Assembly (NCBI RefSeq): GCF_014647975.1
Contig: NZ_BMQF01000005.1
Coordinates: 186,001-250,000 of the forward strand
Length of the DNA: 64,000 nt
Source: Streptomyces fumigatiscleroticus
Lineage (GTDB): Bacteria > Actinomycetota > Actinomycetes > Streptomycetales > Streptomycetaceae
Direction of reading: 5' to 3'
Part shown: positions 44,101-52,383 of the stretch, piece after piece
How positions within the stretch are numbered: position 1 is the first letter of the stretch
Layout of the letters: each line of letters begins with the position of its first letter
Position numbers and translations under genes: made by a program
Notes under the pieces: model-generated
Databases searched by the model: none
Told to the model about the DNA's origin: nothing
The model's input: only the letters and a program-made list of their open reading frames with translations

Positions 44101-46042
44101 CGGGCCGGGGCAGTCCCGCGTCCGCGTGGCCGCGCGCGAGCTCGTCGCACAGCTCGGCGAGCCGCCGGGTGTGCCGGGGTGTGAGCCGTCCGGTGTCATC
44201 GAGGTGGACGGCGCACGCGGTGGTGGTGTCGACGAGCCGTTCGAGCGTCGCGGCGACGTCGGCCGTGCCCTCCGCGTGCCGGGCCAGGGCGGGCAGCTCG
44301 GCGGCGGCGAGGTCGATCGCCGTGCGGGCCTCGGCAAGCGTGCGATAGGCCTCACGGCGCAGCATCCATCGCCGCGCGCGGTCGTCCGACCCGCTCAGGA
44401 CGTGACGGAGGTAGGCGTCGGCCGCGTCCGTCGCCCGCTCCAGCCGGGCCCGGACGCCTCCGCCGCGCTGTCCGGGCACCGGCAGATGCCCGACGAGCAG
44501 CACGATCGCGCAGGCCAGCATCGTCTCGCCGGTACGGGTCCAGGCGGCCTGCGGAGCTCCGCCGAGCTCCACCAGGGCGAGCACGATCACGGTGGCGACC
44601 GCGGTCATGGCGGCGAAGTGCCTCAGCGCGAGGGGGATCAGCGCGCCGCTGACGGCGACGAGCGCCACCAGCCCCGCCGGCCGCGGCAGCAGGGCGGCGA
44701 ACCCGGCGAAGACGGCCGCGCCCAGCACGGTGCCGGCGGCCCGGCTCAGCACCCGGGAGACCAGCGGCCCGAGGTCGGGCTTGACCAGGAAGACGGCCGT
44801 GACGGGCATCCAGTACCAGTAGGTGTGGTGCAGCGCCTGCGCCACCGCGGCACTCACGCCGTAGGACACGGCGACCCGTATCCCGTACTCCCGCCCGCCG
44901 GGACCGAGGGCGGCGCGGACGAAGTCCTTGGCGCTCCGGTACCGCCGGTGCAGCCCGGGATGACGGCTGTCCTCCGGCCGGTCGAAGACCTCGGCGGCAC
45001 GCAGCAGGGCGTCGTCCAGGGCCCGCAGCCCGGGCGCGTTGCCGGACGGCGCGGGCAGGGGCCCCGTGTGGGTGCCCGCCCGTACGGCGGCGGCGAGGCG
45101 CCGGGGCCCCTCCGCGGCCCGTGCCGGCAGGGCGTCCCCGGTCCAGAAGAGCGCGGTCGCCGCCTCGGCCAGCGGGAGCGCGGCGGCGTACTGGGCGTGC
45201 AGCCGCCGCTCGGTCCCGGACCGGACGTAGCGCCGCAGCCGGGGTCCGGCGAGCGCGTCCTGCGCATGGTCCAGGGCGGCGGTCAGCGCGGCGCGCCGGG
45301 CGACGGCCTGCGGTGTACCGGTGGCGTCGAGCAGCGCGGCGACGGCGTCGTACACGGCGGCGACGGCGGCCCGCTCACCGTCGAACCGGTGGTAGTCGGC
45401 CCGCAGCGCGGACCGGAGGTCCCCGGCGACGGCCACGGCGCCGGGCGCGGGCTGCACCAGCGCGATCAGCAGCAGCCATCCGCCGCCGAAGGCGAACGCC
45501 AGCGCCCGCGCCCATCCGGGGTCGGTCGCCGACATGCCGGCCCCGAGGGCGACGGCGACGAGCGCCTGGGTGCCGGACGCGGAGGCCACGGGCCCGGCGG
45601 CACTGACGCAACCGGCGACCAGCCCGACCAGGGTGAGCAGCACGGTGAGCGCGACGGCCCCGCTGTACTCCCCCGCGTACGTGCCCGCGAGGATGCCCGT
45701 CGCTCCGACGAGGACGGGCACTCCGATGCGCTCGACCGCCGACCGCCGGCTTCCCGGCCGGTCGCTGAGCCCGGCCAGCATGGCCCCGATCGCGGCGAAG
45801 GCCCCGAGGGACACCTGGCCGAGGAGCAGGGACGCGAGCAGCAGCGGGCCGGCGGTCAGGGCCGCGCGCACCATGGTGTTCCACGGGATCGGGCCGCGCT
45901 GGGCCCGCAGGGCGTGGGTGAGCCAGGAGGGAAGGGCGGAGATCGTCACGCGGACACCGGGTCGGTACACAGGGCTCCTGTCGACTTGTCGAGGGCGGGT
46001 GAGCCTTCGGGCGACGTCGGCCGGGCTGTGGGTCTTCCTCAT
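44081..46042 (-). CDS. FUSC-family (fusaric acid resistance-like) membrane protein
   Basis: A 653-residue inner-membrane protein. Two clusters of ~6 helices (residues ~55-195 and ~385-510) flank a cytosolic helical region. This duplicated layout is the aromatic-acid exporter / YccS-YhfK type. YGVSAAVAQALHHTYWYWMP and AVFLVKPDLGPLVSRVLSRA mark the second FUSC domain. A partner HlyD protein is not adjacent. ATG 46042 is used; a TTG codon directly precedes it and no strong ribosome-binding site is seen. The C-terminus ends inside a minisatellite. The 192-bp gap upstream shows no gene. Confidence 0.86.
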   Translation of the reverse strand: MRKTHSPADVARRLTRPRQVDRSPVYRPGVRVTISALPSWLTHALRAQRGPIPWNTMVRAALTAGPLLLASLLLGQVSLGAFAAIGAMLAGLSDRPGSRRSAVERIGVPVLVGATGILAGTYAGEYSGAVALTVLLTLVGLVAGCVSAAGPVASASGTQALVAVALGAGMSATDPGWARALAFAFGGGWLLLIALVQPAPGAVAVAGDLRSALRADYHRFDGERAAVAAVYDAVAALLDATGTPQAVARRAALTAALDHAQDALAGPRLRRYVRSGTERRLHAQYAAALPLAEAATALFWTGDALPARAAEGPRRLAAAVRAGTHTGPLPAPSGNAPGLRALDDALLRAAEVFDRPEDSRHPGLHRRYRSAKDFVRAALGPGGREYGIRVAVSYGVSAAVAQALHHTYWYWMPVTAVFLVKPDLGPLVSRVLSRAAGTVLGAAVFAGFAALLPRPAGLVALVAVSGALIPLALRHFAAMTAVATVIVLALVELGGAPQAAWTRTGETMLACAIVLLVGHLPVPGQRGGGVRARLERATDAADAYLRHVLSGSDDRARRWMLRREAYRTLAEARTAIDLAAAELPALARHAEGTADVAATLERLVDTTTACAVHLDDTGRLTPRHTRRLAELCDELARGHADAGLPRPGLPLAG

Positions 46043-46234
46043 CAAGGATAAGGGATGCCCTTGACAAGGAAGGGGCGGATGTGTTTCGGCTCCGTGAAGC
46101 CAGAGCCGCCGGTCACACGGTGTGTCGGGCGGCGAACCCGACGAAGCGGACAGCCGCGCCGTGGCGGTCGCCGACGTGCTGGGCGTGGTGTCGCGATCAG
46201 AGTGACGAGCCGTTGACGCTTGCTCCGGCGAAGG

Positions 46235-46909
46235 TCAGTCCTTGTGCGACGACGCGGCCCCGTTGATCACGTCGAAGTCCAGCACGTGATCGAAGTGCAC
46301 TCCGTCGTGCGGCAGGTCATGAGTCGGCTCGCTGCATATCTCGGTGCACGGATCAGAGGATCCCGGATAGACGTTGTCGTCGACGAGAACGGCAGTCCAC
46401 CGCGCCTGCTGCGGGGGCTGGGAGAGGGTCCACGTGACCTTCCAGCGCCCGCCCTCCAGCAGGTCCGCGTCCGGGGACACCAGCCAGGCGTCGGTGCCCC
46501 CGCCCTGCGGGGTCGGCTGCCCCGGGCCGGCGGGGTTCCTCACGATCACATGCACGCTCACGTTCGTGGGCGCGTCGGTGACCGTGCCCTCGAACACGTA
46601 GGTGATGGCGTTCTTCTGGACAGCCGGCTGCTGGGTCCACGCGGTCATGCTGATCCGAGGCTTGGGCGCGGGGGAGGGTGACGGGGCCGGGGAGGACCCC
46701 TGCACCATGGTGAACAGGGCCGTGACGAGCGCGGCGAGTACCGCTCCGGCCGCTCCGATGAGGGCGACTTTGACGCCTTCTCCCAGAGGACGCCGCCGTG
46801 TCCCACCGTCCGCCGGCGCAGGTCGGGGTGCGGGAGCTGCCGGCTCCGGCGTCGGCGCAGGCGTCGTCGGCGCCCCGTCCTCCGGCGTTGTTCCCCCGTT
46901 GCCAGGCAT
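46235..46909 (-). CDS. Hypothetical membrane-anchored protein
   Basis: A 224-residue protein. It has a proline/alanine/threonine-rich N-terminus (TTPAPTPEPAAPAPRPAPAD), one membrane helix near residues 45-70 (VKVALIGAAGAVLAALVTAL), and a PSPSPAPKP linker. An extracytoplasmic beta-rich domain follows (TYVFEGTVTDAPTNVSVHVI; RWTAVLVDDNVYPG). No catalytic motif is seen. ATG 46909 is chosen because ggaggaggg lies just upstream; longer in-frame starts exist. Function unknown. Confidence 0.62.
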   Translation of the reverse strand: MPGNGGTTPEDGAPTTPAPTPEPAAPAPRPAPADGGTRRRPLGEGVKVALIGAAGAVLAALVTALFTMVQGSSPAPSPSPAPKPRISMTAWTQQPAVQKNAITYVFEGTVTDAPTNVSVHVIVRNPAGPGQPTPQGGGTDAWLVSPDADLLEGGRWKVTWTLSQPPQQARWTAVLVDDNVYPGSSDPCTEICSEPTHDLPHDGVHFDHVLDFDVINGAASSHKD

Positions 46910-47084
46910 GCCAGTGCCCTCCTCCTCCAACTCCCCACCACAGCGCGGAGTCTCACATGATGCAGGAGCATCACGTGTATCGCCCATCCTTTGGATGACG
47001 TCGTTCCTGTTGAGTGCGGCATCGGACCATGACTTGAGTGCGGCATCGGAGCACGACGGCAACGGCGGGCACTTCCGGATCGTC

Positions 47085-47165
47085 CTCACCGATTCATCGT
47101 TCTCACCGATTCATCGTTCTCACCCGATTCATCGTTCTCACCCGATTCATCGTCCTCACCGAATT
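47085..47165. repeat. 17-18 bp AT-richer direct repeats (iteron-like) upstream of the expansin-like gene
   Basis: gattcatcgt recurs at 47091, 47108, 47126 and 47144 with a degenerate fifth copy (gaattcg) at 47161, each followed by tctcacc. The spacing is 17 or 18 bp. It lies ~100-170 bp upstream of the secreted-protein gene at 47261, in a 351-bp gap without other genes. Confidence 0.88.
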
Positions 47166-47260
47166 CGAAGGATCCGGCAACCTCGGACGGCAACCTCGGA
47201 GGCTCCCGGTGACCACTGAGGAGTCGGAAGCCGTGTTCCCTGATCACGTAAGGACTCGTC

Positions 47261-48226
47261 GTGGCATCCTCTTCTCACCGCCGCCCGTCCCGCCTACGGC
47301 GACGCACCGCCCTGGTCCCGACGCTCGTCGTGGTGGCCGCGCTGGTCGTCGTATCGCTGGTGGTGGCTCTCCGCCCCGAGCGGCAGGCCGATGCCGTGCG
47401 GGCCGGGGACACGCCCGTGGCCGACACCCGGGTGAGCGCCTCGCCGACGGCGTCGAAGCCGGAGCCGAAGGAGACGCCGAAGCCGACCACGGCGTCCCCC
47501 ACCGCGTCCAGGCCCCCGTCGTCCGCCTCGCCGACCCCGTCCGCGCGGCCGTCGGCCAAGAGCACCCCGGAGTCTGCCCGCCAGGCCGCGGCCTCCGGCT
47601 CCGCACCACTCGCCGGACGCATCGAGCCCGGTGTCACCTACGACGGAGTCGCCACCCACTACGACGCCGCGGACGGCGACGGCGCCTGCACCTACGGTCC
47701 GAGCCCCGACATGATGATCGCGGCGATGAACACCACCGACTACGAGACGTCCAAGGCGTGCGGGGCGTACCTCCTCGTCCGTGCCGCGAACGGCGCCTCC
47801 GTCACGGTCCGGATCACCAACGAGTGCCCGGCGCCCTGCGCGCCCGGGCAGCTCGACCTCAGCAAGCAGGCCTTCGCCGAGCTGGCCGCCCTCTCCGCCG
47901 GCGAGATCAAGATCAGCTGGAGCCTGCTGAGCCCCAGCACCTCCGACACGATCTCGGTCCGGTACAAGACCGGGTCCACCCAGTACTGGTGCGGCATCCA
48001 GGCGATCGGCCACCGCAATCCGCTGGCCCGGCTGGAGGTCGGCACCGGCGGCGGCTGGCGCCAGCTCACCCGTACCGAGTACAACTACTTCCTCTCCCCC
48101 GACGGCACCGGCTGCGGCGGCCCCATCAGGCTCACCGACATCTACGGGGAGCAGCTGACCGTCGAGGGCATCGCCGTGAGCCCGGACGCCGTCCAGACGA
48201 CCGGCGTCCAGTTCGGCCGGCACTGA
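47261..48226 (+). CDS. Secreted expansin-like (DPBB) protein
   Basis: A 321-residue exported protein. The basic N-terminus and helix LVPTLVVVAALVVVSLVVAL form a signal or signal-anchor; a Ser/Pro/Thr-rich spacer follows to ~residue 118. The catalytic-like double-psi beta-barrel has YDGVATHYDAADGDGACTYG, TNECPAPC and GQLDLSKQAFAELAAL. The C-terminal domain (VRYKTGSTQYWCGIQAIGHR; GGWRQLTRTEYNYFLSPDG) matches the carbohydrate-binding half of EXLX1-type expansins. It likely loosens plant or fungal cell-wall polymers without hydrolysis. GTG 47261 has aagga 7 nt upstream. Confidence 0.87.
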   Translation: MASSSHRRPSRLRRRTALVPTLVVVAALVVVSLVVALRPERQADAVRAGDTPVADTRVSASPTASKPEPKETPKPTTASPTASRPPSSASPTPSARPSAKSTPESARQAAASGSAPLAGRIEPGVTYDGVATHYDAADGDGACTYGPSPDMMIAAMNTTDYETSKACGAYLLVRAANGASVTVRITNECPAPCAPGQLDLSKQAFAELAALSAGEIKISWSLLSPSTSDTISVRYKTGSTQYWCGIQAIGHRNPLARLEVGTGGGWRQLTRTEYNYFLSPDGTGCGGPIRLTDIYGEQLTVEGIAVSPDAVQTTGVQFGRH

Positions 48227-48344
48227 AACAGGAACGGCGACGACTGGCCGGCACCGCTGGGACGGCGGGCCGGTCCCACCGGCTGAACCGCCGGTGCGGC
48301 CGGGAACCCGGGGAAGGCCGGACACAGCGCTCGTGGCGGGGGCA

Positions 48345-48401
48345 AGGGCAGGGCAGGGCAGGGCAGGGCAAGGCAGGGCAGGGGCAGGGGCAGGGGCAGG
48401 G
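48345..48401. repeat. gggca / ggggca microsatellite
   Basis: About six gggca units pass into three ggggca units, adjoining the stop of the nucleotidyltransferase gene (48402). The plus strand has four G-runs with short loops and could form a G-quadruplex. Confidence 0.85.
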
Positions 48402-49175
48402 TCACGGTGCCGGCTGCTGGGACGCCGCGAAGAGCGCCTCCGCCTCGGCGACAGCGGTGGCCGCGGACCCGGGCTCGTCCGTCAGCCGGGCGATGATGCC
48501 GTCCACGCCGCGCAGCCCCGCGCGGTCCAGCAGGCGCTTCTCGTTCGTGACCCACTCCCCGCGCGCGGCGGCCACCGCATGCGCGGTCTGCACGGCAGCC
48601 GTCGCGATGGCCCCGGCCACCTGCGTGAGGCGCCCGTGCGGGGCGTGGTTGGCCCCGGCGTACCCGAGCGTCGCCCGGGCGGTGCCGTACCAGCGTTCCG
48701 GAGCGGTCCGCCGCAGCGCCTGCGGGTAGCCGGCCGGCCGGGGCAGCTCGCCGCGCAGCACCTGGTTGACCGCCAGCTCGGCGACGACCAGGTAACTGGG
48801 GATGCCGGCCAGGTGGAACATCAGCGGCTCGACCCGGAACCGGCCCTGCTCCGCCTCCGCCAGCTCGTGCTCGACGACGTCGAGGTCCCGGTAGTGGACG
48901 TCCACGCGACGGCCCTCGATCGTCAGCCACGCGCCCCCGTTGAAGACGCCGCCGCCCCAGCCGCCGACCTCGGAGACCTCGCCCTCCCAGCCAAGGGCGC
49001 GCAGGTCGTCGGGGTCGAACGCGCCCCGGTAGTAGACGGCCATGTCCCAGTCGCTTGCGGGGGTGTGGGTGCCCTGCGCGCGGGAGCCGCCGAGGGTGAC
49101 GGCCCGGACGGCGGGAAGACCGGCGAGACGGTCGGCGGTGCTGTCGAGGAAGTCCTGGTCGCTGAGGGACGGCAC
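48402..49175 (-). CDS. Nucleotidyltransferase-domain protein
   Basis: A 257-residue protein. VTLGGSRAQGTHTPASDWDM near residues ~25-44 is the polymerase-beta-type nucleotidyltransferase motif (GGSRAxG...DxD), and RRVDVHYRDLDVVEHEL supplies the third acidic residue. The remaining helical part resembles minimal or antibiotic-adenylylating enzymes. Whether it modifies an antibiotic or another small molecule is not clear. GTG 49175 follows aggag with 8-nt spacing. Confidence 0.82.
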   Translation of the reverse strand: MPSLSDQDFLDSTADRLAGLPAVRAVTLGGSRAQGTHTPASDWDMAVYYRGAFDPDDLRALGWEGEVSEVGGWGGGVFNGGAWLTIEGRRVDVHYRDLDVVEHELAEAEQGRFRVEPLMFHLAGIPSYLVVAELAVNQVLRGELPRPAGYPQALRRTAPERWYGTARATLGYAGANHAPHGRLTQVAGAIATAAVQTAHAVAAARGEWVTNEKRLLDRAGLRGVDGIIARLTDEPGSAATAVAEAEALFAASQQPAP

Positions 49176-49380
49176 CGCTGCGGCTCCTGACGGTCGGGGC
49201 GGAACGGGGTCGGGGGCAGCGTAGCGAGCGAGACCGGACGGCTGTGGAAATTCGGATGCGTACGCCGTCGGGGGGACGGACGATCGGCACGTCGACCTTT
49301 CGCCCGTCCTCATCCCCGGGAGCCGCCGTGAACCAGCGTGTCGCCGTACCGACCCTCGTCGTACCCGAGGGCGGGCGGGC

Positions 49381-49851
49381 GTGAGCGACGACGGCACCGT
49401 CATCCTGCGCCGGGCCGCCGGCCCTGACGCCTGTGCCGCCGCCGACGTCTGGCTGCGTTCCTTCGCCGCCGCGCTGCCGACGGTCGTGCGGCCGCGCAGC
49501 GACGAGGAGGTGCGCGCGTACTTCCGCGAGGTCGTGGTGCCCCTGCGGGAGACCTGGGTCGCGGAGGCGGCCGGCGTTGACGGGGCGGGAATCGTCGGGG
49601 TGATGGTGCTCGCCGGCGACCTGCTGTCCCAGCTGTACCTCGACCCGGACTGGCGCGGGCGCGGGATCGGCGACCGGTTCGTCGCCCTGGCCAAGGAGCG
49701 CGCTCCTGAGGGGCTGAGCCTGTGGACCTTCCAGGTCAACAGGCCCGCCCACCGCTTCTACGAGCGGCACGGCTTCGTCGCCGTGGAGTGGACGGACGGC
49801 AGCGGCAACGAGGAGCGGGAGCCGGACGTGCGCTACGTCTGGCATCCCTGA
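49381..49851 (+). CDS. GNAT-family N-acetyltransferase
   Basis: A 156-residue GNAT. SQLYLDPDWRGRGIGDRFVA is the acetyl-CoA pyrophosphate-binding motif (RxxGxG), and LWTFQVNRPAHRFYERHGFV is motif B with the usual Asn and FYERHGF ending. The substrate is unknown. GTG 49381 starts the gene. It converges on the uracil-DNA glycosylase with only 31 bp between. Confidence 0.88.
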   Translation: MSDDGTVILRRAAGPDACAAADVWLRSFAAALPTVVRPRSDEEVRAYFREVVVPLRETWVAEAAGVDGAGIVGVMVLAGDLLSQLYLDPDWRGRGIGDRFVALAKERAPEGLSLWTFQVNRPAHRFYERHGFVAVEWTDGSGNEEREPDVRYVWHP

Positions 49852-49882
49852 GCCCGTAGCCCGCGCTCCCACCGGCACCGGC

Positions 49883-50584
49883 TCACGACAAGACGGGCAG
49901 GCCCGCCGTCCGCGCCGCCGTGCGCAGCACCTCCCGCAGCATCGCGGGCGTGAGCCGGCCGGTGAACGTGTTGCGCTGGCTGACGTGGAAACATCCGAAG
50001 AGATCCAGCCCGTCCAGCGGCACCCGTGTGCCGTGCCCGAACGCCGGTCTCGGCCTGGGCACGGTCCAGCCCGCCTCCGCGAACGCGGGCAGCGCCGCCT
50101 GCCAGCCGAACGCGCCGAGCACCACCACCGCCCGCAGCGTCGGCCGCAGCAGCCCGAGCTCCTGGACGAGCCACGGCCGGCAGGTGTCCCGCTCCTGCGG
50201 GGTGGGCTTGTTGGCGGGCGGGGCACAGTGCACGGGCGAGGTGACGCGCACGCCGTACAGCTCCAGGCCGTCGTCGGCGGTCACCGCGGTGGGCTGCGAG
50301 GCGAGCCCCACGTCGTACAGCGCCTGGTACAGCACGTCTCCGGAGCGGTCGCCGGTGAACATCCGGCCGGTGCGGTTCCCGCCGTGCGCCGCCGGGGCGA
50401 GCCCGACGATCAGCAGGCGGGCGTCCGGCGGCCCGAAGCCCGGCACGGGCCGGCCCCAGTACGTCCAGTCGGCGAACGCGGCCCGCTTGGTGTGCGCCAC
50501 CTCCTCCCGCCAGGCGACCAGCCGCGGACAGGCCCGGCATCCCGCGATCCGCCGGTCCAGTACGTCGAGGCTGGTGCTGTCCAT
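49883..50584 (-). CDS. Uracil-DNA glycosylase, family 5 (UdgB-like)
   Basis: Removes uracil and deaminated bases from DNA. The 233-residue enzyme has the iron-sulfur Cys pair in AGCRACPRLVAW, the active-site motif LIVGLAPAAHGGNRTGRMF, further cluster cysteines in VHCAPPANKP and RDTCRPWL, and FHVSQRNTFTG as the second catalytic motif. GLAPA rather than GEAPG places it in the UdgB group, which lacks the polar residue of families 1-4. ATG 50584 has ggagg upstream and TACCGT 6 nt before it. Confidence 0.9.
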   Translation of the reverse strand: MDSTSLDVLDRRIAGCRACPRLVAWREEVAHTKRAAFADWTYWGRPVPGFGPPDARLLIVGLAPAAHGGNRTGRMFTGDRSGDVLYQALYDVGLASQPTAVTADDGLELYGVRVTSPVHCAPPANKPTPQERDTCRPWLVQELGLLRPTLRAVVVLGAFGWQAALPAFAEAGWTVPRPRPAFGHGTRVPLDGLDLFGCFHVSQRNTFTGRLTPAMLREVLRTAARTAGLPVLS

Positions 50585-50661
50585 GCCTCCACGGTAGTTC
50601 CGCCGGTACGCACGGACATCGGCCGTCCGCCCCGGCCGCCCGAAGGGCTAAGGTCGGGGGC

Positions 50662-51390
50662 ATGGCTTCCGAGAACGACGAGGACAGGACCGGCCGGGCC
50701 CCCGCCGCCCGGCACTCGGCCGAGCCTGAGGCCGACACGGCACCGGCGGATGCGGCGCCGGATGCGACTGTGGACGGGGGAACGGGCACCGTCCGGACAG
50801 GCACCGTCCGGACGAAGGCCGACGCGGCGGAAGCGGCCCCCGCCACCGCGCCGGAGGTCATGGACCCCAAGGTCGCCGCCGCGGTGGCTGCCGCCGAGGC
50901 GGCCGGTCCGCAGAACGGCGGGACCGTCCGCGTCGACAGCTGGATCTGGGCGGTACGGCTGGTCAAGACCCGCTCCATCGGCGCCACCGCCTGCCGGGGC
51001 GGTCATGTCCGGGTGAACGGCGAGCGCGTGAAGCCCGCGTACTCCGTGCGGGTCGGCGACGAGGTGCGTCTGCGTCACGAGGGCCGGGAGCGGATCGTCG
51101 TCGTCAAGCGGCTGATCCGCAAGCGGGTCGGCGCTCCGGTGGCCGCGCAGTGCTACGTCGACAACTCCCCGCCGCCCCCGCCCCGCGAGGCCGTCGCCCC
51201 GGCCGGCATCCGCGATCGCGGCGCGGGCCGCCCGACCAAGCGTGACCGCCGCGAACTGGAACGCCTCCGTGGACTCGGAGGGCTGGGGGCACCGGGCGGA
51301 CCGGGGGGACCCCTCGGATCGGGGGGACCGGGCGGACCAGGGGGACGGGGCGGACGGGGCGGACTGAGGGGCCGTCCCGCAGGACGCTGA
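50662..51390 (+). CDS. S4-domain RNA-binding protein with low-complexity ends
   Basis: A 242-residue protein. The S4 domain is central (VRVDSWIWAVRLVKTRSIGA; GGHVRVNGERVKPAYSVRVG), similar to Hsp15, which binds stalled 50S subunits. It is followed by an Arg/Lys-rich RPTKRDRRELERLRG segment. Both ends are unusual: ~90 residues of Ala/Asp/Thr-rich N-terminus including a repeat GTVRTGTVRT, and a glycine-rich C-terminus made of GGPGGP units. TAAGGT lies 7 nt before ATG 50662, suggesting a leaderless mRNA. Confidence 0.85.
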   Translation: MASENDEDRTGRAPAARHSAEPEADTAPADAAPDATVDGGTGTVRTGTVRTKADAAEAAPATAPEVMDPKVAAAVAAAEAAGPQNGGTVRVDSWIWAVRLVKTRSIGATACRGGHVRVNGERVKPAYSVRVGDEVRLRHEGRERIVVVKRLIRKRVGAPVAAQCYVDNSPPPPPREAVAPAGIRDRGAGRPTKRDRRELERLRGLGGLGAPGGPGGPLGSGGPGGPGGRGGRGGLRGRPAGR

Positions 51391-51399
51391 TCCGCCTGC

Positions 51400-51725
51400 C
51401 CCGGAGGACTCGGCTGGCCACCGGAGAATTAGGCTGGTCACCGGAGAATTCGGCTGGTCACCCCGGACTCGGCCGGTCACCCGGGCACTTGGCCGGCCAC
51501 CGGGGGAGCCAGCCGTCCACCGGGGGAACCGGCCGAGCCGACCGTCCACCGGGGGAACCGACCAAGCCGACCGTCCACCGGGGGAACCGGCCGAGCCGAC
51601 TGTCCACCGAGGCCCGGCCGCCACCGGGAACGCGGTTGTCCGCCGGAACCCGGTGATCCACCGAGAACCCGGTTGTCCACCCGGAACGCGGTCGTCCACC
51701 GAGACCCGATTGTCCGCCCGGAGCC
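51400..51725. repeat. Composite 20-bp and 29-bp minisatellite after the S4 gene
   Basis: First come about six 20-bp units of ggctggtcaccggagaattc type (51411-51530), then 29-bp units whose gtccaccggggg cores start at 51515, 51544 and 51573. Further ~20-bp ggttgtccaccgagaacccg-type units run to ~51725. All share the core gtccaccgg. They fill the 442-bp gap between convergent S4 and DoxX genes. Nothing else is recognised there. Confidence 0.88.
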
Positions 51726-51832
51726 ACCGCGACCGCCCTCCCCTGGTTCTCTCACTCCCGCCCGGGGCGCCCACCGCACAGGTCGCCGCCCCTGTGCCGT
51801 CCCTGCCCCGCCCCTTTCCCGTCGCTCCCGGG

Positions 51833-52261
51833 TCATGCCGCGCGTCGGGCCGGCCGCAGCAGGTCCGTGCTGTGCCCGCGCCGCGCCCAGGCTATGAGAG
51901 CGAGCGGCACGATCAGGATGAGCGGCGTCGCCGCGTTCTGTCCGTCGAAGACGGTGAGCCGGACGATGAACGCGCCCACCATCAGCGCGCTCAGCGCCGT
52001 CGCCGCCACCGACTCCAGCACCGGTATCAGCAGCGCGACGGCGCCGGCCAGTTCCAGGGCGCCGATGGCATACATGCCCGCGCTGCCCCAGCCCATCCTG
52101 TCGAAGATCTCGGCCGCCGACGAGTGGGCGATCAGCTTGGGCAGGGCACTGGCGATACCGAAGAACAGGGCGAGTACCACTTGCAGCCCGCGCAGCGCGA
52201 TGCGGGCACGCCGACCAGGAGCAGTCGCGGCGGGCGGGACGGGAACGGTGGTCTCGGGCAT
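51833..52261 (-). CDS. DoxX-family membrane protein
   Basis: A 142-residue protein with four hydrophobic helices in the DoxX arrangement. RIALRGLQVVLALFFGIASA is the first helix with the family's basic start, and YAIGALELAGAVALLIPVLE the second, with a central Glu-Leu pair. DoxX proteins act in redox or detoxification complexes; the partner here is unknown. ATG 52261 has ggag upstream. Monocistronic. Confidence 0.82.
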   Translation of the reverse strand: MPETTVPVPPAATAPGRRARIALRGLQVVLALFFGIASALPKLIAHSSAAEIFDRMGWGSAGMYAIGALELAGAVALLIPVLESVAATALSALMVGAFIVRLTVFDGQNAATPLILIVPLALIAWARRGHSTDLLRPARRAA

Positions 52262-52383
52262 GGAGGTCTCCAGGGAGAAGCGGTCCGTGGTGCTGTCGGA
52301 GAGGTAGACCGCCTCCGGCCTGCGAACTCATCGCCGCCCACCGCACTCTTCCTCTCGGAAGGGCGGCAGGATGCCGCGCGCCC

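Noticed and set aside
46081..46266. Small ORF before the anchored-protein gene
   Set aside because: No ribosome-binding site, Arg/Thr/Ala-rich translation, and it overlaps the 3' end of the gene on the other strand.
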